DNA of 64,000 bases from Vibrio amylolyticus. Lineage in GTDB: Bacteria; Pseudomonadota; Gammaproteobacteria; Enterobacterales; Vibrionaceae. The stretch lies in NCBI RefSeq assembly GCF_023145695.1, contig NZ_JAJHVV010000015.1, forward strand, positions 1-64,000, in the 5' to 3' direction. The position numbers and the translations under genes were made by a program. Numbering within the stretch: position 1 is the first letter of the stretch; each line of letters starts with the position of its first letter. Of the stretch, positions 17,617 through 26,035 are shown in pieces. Below the pieces are notes generated by a model. It did not search any database. It had not been told where the DNA came from and worked only from the letters and a program-made list of their open reading frames with translations.

Positions 17617-18435
17617 TTAAAGAGTTTTCTTTCGGAAAATAGCCAAAGCGGAAAAAAGAGGGACGGCAACCCATGCAAGCATAGTGAATAGTAGGCTAGT
17701 GGTTGAGTAACTATTATTGATCGCGACCGCTAGAACCCCACTAATGTCACTGGTGTTAAGGGCTGAGAGGTTAATTAAGCGGAAAAGATCTGCCGGATTT
17801 AGCATCATCAGTTGAACTAAGTCATGCTGGCTTAAGCCATCACTGGCACCGACAAGTAACGCTAGAAGTGCTAAATCAAAAACCAACACAAAAAACAGCC
17901 AAGTCATCAGTGCAATACCTGCTGCTTTCGATTTTTCATTGACCAGCAAGCTAATGACATACGCGATACTAATGAAGCTCAATCCAAGCAATATGGAGGT
18001 GAGAATAAACAGCCCAAACGCAGTCCAAATAGCACCGAGTTCACTTGTAAAGCTAAGCAATACTCCAGCGCTACCAAACCCTATAATCGTCGCTAACATG
18101 ATGATGCTGCCTTGGCCTAAGAATTTTCCGAGCAGCAGTTGCCCATGGCTAATCGGATAGGTCATTAGCAACAGCAGTGTTCCTGACTCTTGCTCTCCGA
18201 CAAAACTGTCATAGCAAAGCAATAGGGCGATCAGTGGAATGATGAAAACTGACAAGCTAGATAAACTGGCTATTGTAGTTGAAATGGAGGGAGCGCTTAA
18301 CGTGCCTGATGCGGCACTTCCATAGTAACTAAGTCCTATTGAAAGTAACGCAAAGATACAAGTAATCGACACCAACCAACGATTCCGTAATCCATCTTGA
18401 AACTCTTTAATAGCAACAGCTAAAACTGGGTTCAT
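17617..18435 (-). CDS. nosY: NosY ABC transporter permease
   Basis: NosY is the membrane permease of the NosDFY ABC complex, which works with NosL in maturing the copper centres of nitrous oxide reductase. The 272-aa protein has about six transmembrane helices and the ABC-2 permease pattern, including the family segment DSFVGEQESGTLLLLMTYP. Its start overlaps the nosF stop by 4 bases, so the two are translationally coupled. Confidence 0.93.
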   Translation of the reverse strand: MNPVLAVAIKEFQDGLRNRWLVSITCIFALLSIGLSYYGSAASGTLSAPSISTTIASLSSLSVFIIPLIALLLCYDSFVGEQESGTLLLLMTYPISHGQLLLGKFLGQGSIIMLATIIGFGSAGVLLSFTSELGAIWTAFGLFILTSILLGLSFISIAYVISLLVNEKSKAAGIALMTWLFFVLVFDLALLALLVGASDGLSQHDLVQLMMLNPADLFRLINLSALNTSDISGVLAVAINNSYSTTSLLFTMLAWVAVPLFSALAIFRKKTL

Positions 18436-19367
18436 TGCGTCACCTCGTTATCCACTGACAGTGGTTTTATTGAATTGGCGGATGCGGATAAGAAGTGTTG
18501 ATATATTTGTTCAAGATTTGCAGGTGTTACCTGGATATCGTGTAATGAATCGTAGCTGACTAACTCTTTTAGAATGTCGATTTTTTTCGACTCAGGAATG
18601 TGTAACTTATCGGCTTCCACCATAAATCCTGATAACCGTTGGTTTGTTGCTAACGCACCATTGAGACCATGAGTTTTAATAACAACGGGGAGCTGGGCTT
18701 GTTCGCGAAGTTGGGCAAGCGTCCCTGAAGCTACTGTGCAACCTTTAGAAAGAATCATGGCTCGGTCGATGTGCTGTTCTACACCAGGTAGTACATGAGA
18801 ACAGAGTACAACACTGGCACCTTGATCTTTTAGCTGGTCGACACTTTGATAGAAGTCTTGGGTGGCGATAGGATCCAGACCCACCGTAGGTTCATCAAGC
18901 AATAACAGTTTTGGCTCTCCTAAAAAAGCTTGAGCCAATCCTAAACGTTGACGCATGCCTTTTGAGTAATGTTTAACTTGTTTGTCTTTCGCTTCTAGCA
19001 ATCCAACTTTTTCGAGTAGTGCCTGAATGTGGCTCTTAGGTACTGACTTAAGGCGAGCAAAGTAGGTGAGTATTTCTAACCCTGTGAGTTGGTCGTAAAA
19101 GCTGACGTTTTCCGGTAAGTAGCCAATGGCTTTGCGCCCGTGCCACGCCTTTTGACTACACGGATTCGTTCCAAATACAGACACATTTCCTTGGCTGGCT
19201 GAAATTACGCCTAGAATGAGCTTCATCATGGTGGTTTTTCCTGCACCATTGTGACCAAATAGCCCCAGTACTTCACCGCTTTCTAGTTCTAGGTCGACTG
19301 AATTAAGCGCTCGTAGCTGTTTATATTGTTTCGTTACTTGCTGTAACTGGACGATGTATTCCTTCAT
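18432..19367 (-). CDS. nosF: NosF ABC transporter ATP-binding protein
   Basis: NosF is the ATPase of the NosDFY complex. The 311-aa product has Walker A GHNGAGKT (residues 38-45), the signature YSKGMRQRLGLA, and Walker B LLLLDEPTVGLDP, followed by a regulatory C-terminal extension of about 90 residues. Its ends overlap both nosD (ATGA type) and nosY by 4 bases, a tightly coupled operon. Confidence 0.94.
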   Translation of the reverse strand: MKEYIVQLQQVTKQYKQLRALNSVDLELESGEVLGLFGHNGAGKTTMMKLILGVISASQGNVSVFGTNPCSQKAWHGRKAIGYLPENVSFYDQLTGLEILTYFARLKSVPKSHIQALLEKVGLLEAKDKQVKHYSKGMRQRLGLAQAFLGEPKLLLLDEPTVGLDPIATQDFYQSVDQLKDQGASVVLCSHVLPGVEQHIDRAMILSKGCTVASGTLAQLREQAQLPVVIKTHGLNGALATNQRLSGFMVEADKLHIPESKKIDILKELVSYDSLHDIQVTPANLEQIYQHFLSASANSIKPLSVDNEVTQ

Positions 19368-20692
19368 GAGGCTTGTCCTTCTATCTTTTGATGCGGCATC
19401 TCGTCGTGCGAAATGATTGGCTCACCCTGTTGTTCGGGCGTCATTAAAGGGAATGAGTCTTTAACGCCGGGTGGCTTAAGGATTGGGAATTGTTTTTGAA
19501 TCCACCTCAGCATCAATACCGATGGACTATCAAGCAGTACTTTTGACTCGGGGTATTTCCAAACAATTTTATCGATACCATCATTGGGCTCAAAAGGGGT
19601 GTCTCCGATATTGTCATTGTTGAGATCCCAACCAAGATAGTTACTCCAATAGTTACCAATACCGCCTTGGCTCCACTCTTGCTCTCGGGTTGATACATAT
19701 TTAACTTGAATGGGGTTGTTGATAAAGCTGTTACCGAAAATCTTGCCGTTTTCAGACCCAGCCGTTAGGTGAATGCCTATTTCAGCCGTATCAACGGTGT
19801 TATAACTGATGGTGTTGAAATTTGAGTTGTAGACAAATAACCCTTTTCCTTCACGACCAATGACTTTGTTTTCTGGGTAGGTCCAGACGTTTTTTATCTG
19901 GTTGTAGCTAATGTCGGACGAAGTAATGAAGTTCATCAAGATACCGTAGTCCTGACTGTCGAGACTGCGGTTATTATGTACCGTGAGATCCTTAGAGCTC
20001 ATTAAGGCATAGCCAGCGCGTGTGTTGTAAGCAAAGTTGTTGATGACTTGGTTATTATGGGAATACATGTAGTGAATACCATAGCGAAGATCGTGCATGG
20101 TATTGTTTTCTAATACACTTTCTTGACTAGATATTACGTACAAACCATCTCTGGTTAAGCTGATGGTGTTGCCTTTCACAACCGCGTGTTTTACTGCTGA
20201 TAATTGAATGCCATTACCTCGATCCGCAGAGCGCAGTTCAGGGTTACCGATAATGGAATTGCCTTCAATATGGATATGTTCCGCTTTTTGCGTCCAGATA
20301 CCAAAGCCGTCACCTTGAAGCTGGTTATTCCGAATGGTGAGGTGTGTCAGTGACTGATCATTGTAAATCCCGGCATTTTGCTCGGTTAGGTCATCTCCCC
20401 AGTTGGTAATGTTGAGATCTTCAATTGTGATGTTGGAGGCAAACAGAGTGAGACCATTTCCAGCCCCATTGGCATCGATAATAGTTTGCTTACTCCCTTT
20501 AAGGGTGATCCCTTGAGTGATAATAAAGTTGCCCACATAACGACCATCAGATAATAGAATAACGTCCCCTGTAGAACTGTTATCAAGTACCGATTGAAGA
20601 TCATCGTGTACGGATATTTTTATCTCAGCGGTCATTCCCCCAAGTGAGAAAAGAGAGAGAGTAGGGGCAAGTAAATAGGCAGTTATCTTCAA
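19364..20692 (-). CDS. nosD: NosD periplasmic copper-processing protein
   Basis: NosD is a periplasmic right-handed beta-helix protein that docks on NosFY and takes part in NosZ CuZ assembly. The 442-aa product has a signal peptide ending near MTA and many CASH-type repeats with the pattern N-x-I-x-x-N spaced about 22 residues apart, which make up the beta helix (roughly residues 50-330). It follows nosZ by 83 bases and overlaps nosF by 4. Confidence 0.94.
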   Translation of the reverse strand: MKITAYLLAPTLSLFSLGGMTAEIKISVHDDLQSVLDNSSTGDVILLSDGRYVGNFIITQGITLKGSKQTIIDANGAGNGLTLFASNITIEDLNITNWGDDLTEQNAGIYNDQSLTHLTIRNNQLQGDGFGIWTQKAEHIHIEGNSIIGNPELRSADRGNGIQLSAVKHAVVKGNTISLTRDGLYVISSQESVLENNTMHDLRYGIHYMYSHNNQVINNFAYNTRAGYALMSSKDLTVHNNRSLDSQDYGILMNFITSSDISYNQIKNVWTYPENKVIGREGKGLFVYNSNFNTISYNTVDTAEIGIHLTAGSENGKIFGNSFINNPIQVKYVSTREQEWSQGGIGNYWSNYLGWDLNNDNIGDTPFEPNDGIDKIVWKYPESKVLLDSPSVLMLRWIQKQFPILKPPGVKDSFPLMTPEQQGEPIISHDEMPHQKIEGQAS

Positions 20693-20775
20693 ATGTCGCT
20701 CCTAATTTTCATGCTAAATATCAGGCATAAATGAAGGCCCCTCAATAATGAATCACTTTATCGAGGGGCAACCGT

Positions 20776-22668
20776 TTATGCTTCGACTAGCATACGTCCA
20801 CGCATCTCCATATGTAGAGCGTGACAGAACCAGTTACAGTAGTACCACTGAACTCCTGGTTTATCGGCGGTGAAGGTAATGGATGCGGTTTGCTGCGGGC
20901 TAATTTCCATTTGAACACCGTGGTTGGTCATACAGAAACCGTGGCTAACATCCTCAACCATGTCGAGGTTAGTAATGACAATCGTAACTTCATTGCCAAG
21001 CTTCACCTTAAACTCATTCATACCAAATGTTGGCGCTACTGAGGTCATGTAAACACGCACCTTATTACCGTCGCGAATCACTTTATTTTCAGTCATGACA
21101 TTCACACCATCTTTTTTCGCCATTTCAATGGTTTCAGCAAAAATGGGGTCATTTCTGTCCCAGATTTTTGCAGGCTTCACCTTACTACGGTGAATAATGG
21201 TGCCATCATGGGGTTCCGCAAACGTTGGTCCATCGTGAACCAGTTTCATCTCATCGCCAGAGATATCAATTAACTGATCATTTTCTGCTTTTAGTGGCCC
21301 AACAGGCAGGAATCTATCTTTAGAGAACTTACAAAGAGAAACCAACCATTTACCATCAGCATCACGAGTTTCACCATTTGACGTACTGTTGTGCCCTGGC
21401 TGGTAGTGCACATCGATTTTTTGGCGGATGTAGTTAATTTTCTCACCATTGTGAGCACGAATGGCCTCTTCGACATTCCACTTTGCTATTTGGCTATCAA
21501 GGAATAGGGTTGTATAGGCAAAGCCTTTGTTATCAAAAGCGGTGTGAAGTGGACCGAGACCCAGTTCAGGCTCTGCAACAACCGCGTCTCTAGGTTTAAT
21601 TTTGTTATCAAATAGCGCGTCTAATTTGGCTATTTCAATAATACTCACGGTAGGTGACAACTTACCGTTAGCCATAAAGTACTTGCCATCTGGCGAAGCG
21701 TTCATTCCATGTGGTGACTTCGGTACGGGGATATAGCGGGTAAGTTCCGAGCCTTTACGCCCATCAAGTACAGGCACATCATTACCATTATATGTTTTGA
21801 ACTGGCCTGCTTTTAGTGCTGCTTCACAACGAGCAAGGCTGAAGACAACAACATGGTCACGCTCTGCCGTTATCATTTCGCCTAGGTTCATTCCCATCTC
21901 AGAGTTGTAGCAGGTTGACGCAAAGTATTTACCATCATAATCCGCATCGGTATTGTCGAGGTTACCATCCACCATGACTTGGAACGCGACTTCCATTTTT
22001 TCTGCATCAATCACATTGAACATAGAGCGGTAAGTGCTGACATCTTCTAGCGATGACTTACCATCATTATTCATTGGGATTTCAAATTCACTGTTACAAA
22101 TAACGTATTTTGTTTGTGGTGCTTTTTGAACTCGTAAGCCGTGAATCGCTTGCACATTTGGAATGGTGATCATCTTGTCGACTTTCATTACATCACAGCG
22201 AATACGAGCCACTCGAGAGTTGGCTTTGTCATTAATAAAAATGTATTTACCGTTGTATCGACCGTCGGTCATACTCATATGAGGGTGGTGTGAGTCCCCT
22301 GACATAATATGAGCACTATCGCCTTTGATTCGCTTACTCTCATCGGTGAAGCCCCATCCTGTGGCACTACAACTGTTAAAGACAGGAATTCTCATCAACT
22401 CGCGCATGGAAGGAATACCAAGGATGCGTACTTCACCTGAGTGACCTCCACTCCAGAAGCCATAATACTCATCGAGATCGCCAGGGTGAACAAAAGGGCT
22501 ATTATGAACTTCTTCCGCTTGAGCTTTCGCCATTGACGCAAACATAGCAGCGGTCATTGGAGCGGCTGCCACACCCAAGCCTATCGCAGCACTTTTGCCA
22601 AAAAACTTTCGTCGTTCGGAATTAACGGGGGTGTTGTCATTATCGAGTTTGCTTTTGTCATCACTCAT
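20776..22668 (-). CDS. nosZ: Nitrous oxide reductase (Tat-exported, clade I type)
   Basis: NosZ reduces N2O to N2 in the periplasm with a CuA electron-entry site and a CuZ catalytic site. The 630-aa product has a twin-arginine signal (RRKFFGKSAA around residue 20), which marks the Tat-exported clade I form. The N-terminal beta-propeller carries histidine-rich segments such as SGDSHHPHMS for CuZ. The C-terminal cupredoxin domain ends with the CuA ligands C611, W613, C615, H619 and M622. The ATG at 22668 has GGAG eight bases upstream; the longer frame is rejected. It is the second gene of the nos operon, 82 bases after nosR. Confidence 0.96.
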   Translation of the reverse strand: MSDDKSKLDNDNTPVNSERRKFFGKSAAIGLGVAAAPMTAAMFASMAKAQAEEVHNSPFVHPGDLDEYYGFWSGGHSGEVRILGIPSMRELMRIPVFNSCSATGWGFTDESKRIKGDSAHIMSGDSHHPHMSMTDGRYNGKYIFINDKANSRVARIRCDVMKVDKMITIPNVQAIHGLRVQKAPQTKYVICNSEFEIPMNNDGKSSLEDVSTYRSMFNVIDAEKMEVAFQVMVDGNLDNTDADYDGKYFASTCYNSEMGMNLGEMITAERDHVVVFSLARCEAALKAGQFKTYNGNDVPVLDGRKGSELTRYIPVPKSPHGMNASPDGKYFMANGKLSPTVSIIEIAKLDALFDNKIKPRDAVVAEPELGLGPLHTAFDNKGFAYTTLFLDSQIAKWNVEEAIRAHNGEKINYIRQKIDVHYQPGHNSTSNGETRDADGKWLVSLCKFSKDRFLPVGPLKAENDQLIDISGDEMKLVHDGPTFAEPHDGTIIHRSKVKPAKIWDRNDPIFAETIEMAKKDGVNVMTENKVIRDGNKVRVYMTSVAPTFGMNEFKVKLGNEVTIVITNLDMVEDVSHGFCMTNHGVQMEISPQQTASITFTADKPGVQWYYCNWFCHALHMEMRGRMLVEA

Positions 22669-22750
22669 GGGTAAATCTCCATTTTCATTATTAGTATTAA
22701 GACTAATTCGGCAACCAACGACCAAGATAAGTAGGGTGATCGTCTTGCGT

Positions 22751-24874
22751 TTACAGTTGTGTTACTGGAATATCAGATTCTCTTTGTTTCATCTTTTTAC
22801 GTGCCAGTTTTTTTAATGGTGGGCACTTTCCATCATTGGAATAGGTAATTTGGCAATCTAAGCAGTAGTGGCATTCACGCATGTTGATGACACCATCAGG
22901 ATGAATCGCTTGGATCTCACACTCTTTCGCACAAATCTTACAGGGAGAGCCACACTCCGGACGGCGTTTGAGCCAGTCAAATAGGCGCACGCTATTGGAG
23001 ACCGACAAAGCTGCACCAAGTGGGCATAAGTAGCGACAAAACGTTTTGCGGTTAAATAGATTTAGAGCGAGGAGAAACAGAGCCCAGAGAACAAAGGGCC
23101 ACTCTCGATCAAACTTCAGTAAAAAAGTAGTTTTAAACGGCTCGATTTCGGCAAACTGCTCGGCAACGGCTAATGAATCTAGAGAGAGCCCGAATAAGCC
23201 TAATAAAATAAGATACTTGATGGCCCATAGTCTTTCATGGACTGCCCAAGGCAGTTCAAATTGTGGAATCTTAACGTATCGAGCGAACTGATTAATCAGC
23301 TCTTGAAGCGCGCCAAAAGGGCATAACCAGCCACAGTAAACGGCACGCCCCCAAAGAAGGATAGTGACGGCGGCGGCACTCCATAAAATGAAAATGACAG
23401 GGTCGAGTAAGAACAGATCCCATGAGAAACCTTTGACGAGCGCTTGTAGGAAGGTAAAGACATTCACTACAGAGAGCTGTCCTCCCCATACCCAGCCGAT
23501 AAAGACAACCGTGATGGCTAAGAATCCATGACGCAGTCGGTGCATAAAAGTCGGGTGGCGGACTAAAATATCTTGGAAAAACAGGATTAATATAAGAATA
23601 ACAATCAGGCCAATTAAGATAATGACTTTTACTTGGCTCTCTTGCCAGACTTGCTCCGTTAAGGTTAACTCCGGCGGCAAAATAATAGGGGCCGGTGTAT
23701 CAACATATTGCTCTAGCGTGTCGTAGCTGCCTTTGAAACTGGTAAAAACACTGTCAATTGGGCCCGTTTGACGCCTAACCAGAAGCTCTAGCTCCCAGCT
23801 CGCCCCAGGGTCAAAATCGTGGTGTGCTTGGACCGTAAATACCGACATTTCTTGAAATCTAGGGTGGCCGTTAGCGTAAAGGTCACTAATCCGATTATGA
23901 TCTAAGTCCCTAAAGGAAAATTCGTTGTTATTTTGATGAATTTGAAGTCGGTCAAAGATGCCGCCACGGACATACCCTGATCCTTTATATGAATACCCAT
24001 TACCAAATACCGCAATGAGGTGCTCATCTGGTTTGAGTTGATTCACTAGCCACTCATATTCCCTTTCACCAAATAGGTTTTTACCTACTGTAGGAATATC
24101 CGCCAGTGCGAAATAGACTTCGGCAAACATCTCTCCATTTTTACTCGGCTCGACTCTATCGGCATCTTCCCCTGCTGTGCCATCAAAGGCTACTTGAACG
24201 GCTTCGTTGGTTAAGTAGAGTTTTCTTATTGACCCATCGCCTGTGAGATCAAGCCAATTTCTTTCCGAGAACACCTCAGGTTTGATGATCGATTTCGGTT
24301 GAATAACGTTGCTAGCGCGCTTAACGATACCTAAAGACTCCGCCGCTTTGGTGGCGGCTTTAGTAATAGCGACATTCATCACCATGACGGTTACCGTAGC
24401 ACCAGATAAACCGTCGATTGAGGTAAACCCCTCTTGAGTTGCCTTGCCACCCACTTTGATTTTGTCTTTAACAGATAGACCGACATATTGGTCACTAAAG
24501 GCAGTTAACTTACTTTCAGGTATGCCCGCTAAAATGATGGGTTCATGATGCTCCAAAACTTTGGAGGCAAGATATTCTCCTTCAGGATTTATGACGACTA
24601 GCATGTTAACAGGCTCGCCAGAGTAGGCTGGAATCCGTGCTATATCATTGGTTTCGAACGCGTAGCCTAAAATCTTATCGTCTTGTTCTATGACGCGAAG
24701 CAGCGGTTCTCCCTGTTTTTCTGATATATCAGTGTGCTGAGGGAATGTTTCTTGAATAAGTGGGAGCGGATCTTTAGGTGGGCTAACAAAGAGTGCATAG
24801 CTGTAAAACGAACAGACCCAGAGAGAAAGTACGATAAGTAAGTGTTGGCTTATTATTTTGAATAACACTCTCAT
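22751..24874 (-). CDS. nosR: NosR flavo-iron-sulfur membrane protein
   Basis: NosR is a polytopic inner-membrane protein needed for nosZ expression and electron transfer to NosZ in vivo. The 707-aa protein has a signal segment, a periplasmic FMN-binding domain with the flavinylation motif SGAT (about residue 160, in DGLSGATVT), about five to six membrane helices, two CxxxCP motifs (CGWLCPFG and CRYLCPLG), and C-terminal ferredoxin-like clusters (CKICAKEC and CHYCLDC). Flavin attachment needs an ApbE-type transferase, which is not in this window. It is the first gene of the nos operon behind an FNR box. Confidence 0.95.
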   Translation of the reverse strand: MRVLFKIISQHLLIVLSLWVCSFYSYALFVSPPKDPLPLIQETFPQHTDISEKQGEPLLRVIEQDDKILGYAFETNDIARIPAYSGEPVNMLVVINPEGEYLASKVLEHHEPIILAGIPESKLTAFSDQYVGLSVKDKIKVGGKATQEGFTSIDGLSGATVTVMVMNVAITKAATKAAESLGIVKRASNVIQPKSIIKPEVFSERNWLDLTGDGSIRKLYLTNEAVQVAFDGTAGEDADRVEPSKNGEMFAEVYFALADIPTVGKNLFGEREYEWLVNQLKPDEHLIAVFGNGYSYKGSGYVRGGIFDRLQIHQNNNEFSFRDLDHNRISDLYANGHPRFQEMSVFTVQAHHDFDPGASWELELLVRRQTGPIDSVFTSFKGSYDTLEQYVDTPAPIILPPELTLTEQVWQESQVKVIILIGLIVILILILFFQDILVRHPTFMHRLRHGFLAITVVFIGWVWGGQLSVVNVFTFLQALVKGFSWDLFLLDPVIFILWSAAAVTILLWGRAVYCGWLCPFGALQELINQFARYVKIPQFELPWAVHERLWAIKYLILLGLFGLSLDSLAVAEQFAEIEPFKTTFLLKFDREWPFVLWALFLLALNLFNRKTFCRYLCPLGAALSVSNSVRLFDWLKRRPECGSPCKICAKECEIQAIHPDGVINMRECHYCLDCQITYSNDGKCPPLKKLARKKMKQRESDIPVTQL

Positions 24875-24924
24875 TGCAGCTATGTCCTTATACGGCGCTC
24901 AAAAAAGGCGCAATGTTTGGACCT

Positions 24925-24930
24925 AGCCTA
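24925..24930 (-). promoter_or_regulatory. Candidate -10 element of the nos operon
   Basis: TAGGCT on the minus strand would put transcription start near 24918. The FNR box then centres at about -41, the class II activation position. The leader to nosR would be about 44 bases. Confidence 0.5.
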
Positions 24931-24951
24931 ATGGATAGCTAATGGTGATTA

Positions 24952-24965
24952 TTGATATAAATCAT
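24952..24965 (-). promoter_or_regulatory. FNR box upstream of nosR
   Basis: TTGAT-ATAA-ATCAT differs from the FNR consensus TTGAT-N4-ATCAA at one position. It lies 78 bases upstream of the nosR start and is properly spaced from a -10 element, so anaerobic activation of the nos operon is likely. Confidence 0.75.
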
Positions 24966-25059
24966 TGTAAGTTGTGTGTGGTTACATAAGTTTAGTGAAT
25001 TACTGGTGTGATCACGTTAATGAAATGTTTCTTGAGTGATTTGAATTGTTGGCATTGGA

Positions 25060-25075
25060 TAGTTCTTTAGGGGTA
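25060..25075 (-). promoter_or_regulatory. NarL/NarP-type 7-2-7 site upstream of nosR
   Basis: Read on the minus strand, TACCCCT-AA-AGAACTA fits the heptamer pair TACYYMT-N2-AKRRGTA with a single mismatch. It is about 150 bases upstream of the inferred nos start site. The same core recurs in the nrf and nas regions. The rest of 24875-25117 shows no gene. Confidence 0.6.
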
Positions 25076-25117
25076 TGTTTATTAACCTTTTTATTCTTGT
25101 GGTTACTGTTTGTATAG

Positions 25118-25147
25118 AATAAAAAACCAGAGCAACGAGCTCTGGTT
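25118..25147 (-). terminator. Rho-independent terminator of the DUF2069 gene
   Basis: Perfect 9-bp stem AACCAGAGC with its complement, followed on the minus strand by six T residues. Confidence 0.87.
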
Positions 25148-25174
25148 CAAATTTGCTAACTTTTTATCTGCTAC

Positions 25175-25603
25175 TTAGGTGTTGTCAAAATGGGATTTTT
25201 CCTGCTTCTCCACTTGGGATAATCTAGGCAGTTTTAACCCTAGTTCTGCACCTCTAGCTCGGGCGTAAAGAATATTGCCGATAAAAGCCAGTGTTGCTAA
25301 CCCTAATTCTACCGTTGCAAGTAAGTATTCACCCTCTCCGATAGAAAGAATAACCAGTGCATGTAGGAAATAGAGCATCAATATGAAGTTAGACCAGGCA
25401 TGAGTATACGGTTTACCCGCTAAGATACCTGGTAAAGGCAGTAATAGTGGTACACACCAGGCAATCGCAAGGGTGATGTTATTCACGTGAGGGTGCGGAG
25501 AGAGTTGCCATTGCCAAAGTGCAACCCAAGTAAGCAACCCGAGGTTGGCAAACAGTGCAAGCAATCGGAACTGTTTGGTTCTGCTTGTCATGTTGTCTGT
25601 CAT
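25175..25603 (-). CDS. DUF2069 family membrane protein
   Basis: A 142-aa inner-membrane protein with about four hydrophobic segments, matching the uncharacterised DUF2069 family. GGGA precedes the first ATG at the right distance; an in-frame ATG four codons later is less favoured. It follows the yfgD gene by 69 bases and is probably the last gene of a bepA-yfgD-DUF2069 unit ending at a terminator. Confidence 0.82.
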   Translation of the reverse strand: MTDNMTSRTKQFRLLALFANLGLLTWVALWQWQLSPHPHVNNITLAIAWCVPLLLPLPGILAGKPYTHAWSNFILMLYFLHALVILSIGEGEYLLATVELGLATLAFIGNILYARARGAELGLKLPRLSQVEKQEKSHFDNT

Positions 25604-25672
25604 CGTATCCCTACCTAATGTCCTATTGATTGAGCGCTATAATATATCAAGAGAGGTTGATATGGCGAACCG

Positions 25673-26017
25673 TTATAAAATGTCGAGAACTTGTTCTGGT
25701 GGTCGGCCGTGTCTTGCTTTGCCATTGTTCACCACAATAGGGCGCTCAATCAGTTTAGGGTTACTGACCATAGCACTGAACAACTCTTCATCACTGGCGT
25801 TAGCGAGTTCAAGTGTCTTATAGATATCTTCTTTTACACGCATCATATCTCTAACGTTTGAAAGCTCTAATTGAGTGTAAAGCTCTTTTAGTAACTCAAC
25901 GCTTAGTGGCTCTTCTAAGTATTTGATGATGGTTGGTGAGACGTTGTTCTCTTCTAGAAGCGCTAATGTTTGGCGGCTTTTTGAGCATCGTGGATTGTGA
26001 TAAAGAGTCACTGACAT
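25673..26017 (-). CDS. yfgD: ArsC-family reductase YfgD-like
   Basis: A 114-aa protein of the glutaredoxin-dependent arsenate reductase (ArsC) family. The active cysteine is Cys10 in HNPRCSKSRQ, and the downstream arginines of the family (in MMRVKE, RPIVV and RHGRPP) are present. Arsenate reduction is possible, but chromosomal YfgD homologues beside bepA have no proven substrate. It lies 18 bases after bepA, the conserved bepA-yfgD pair. Confidence 0.88.
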   Translation of the reverse strand: MSVTLYHNPRCSKSRQTLALLEENNVSPTIIKYLEEPLSVELLKELYTQLELSNVRDMMRVKEDIYKTLELANASDEELFSAMVSNPKLIERPIVVNNGKARHGRPPEQVLDIL

Positions 26018-26035
26018 GGTTTATTCCTTATATAA

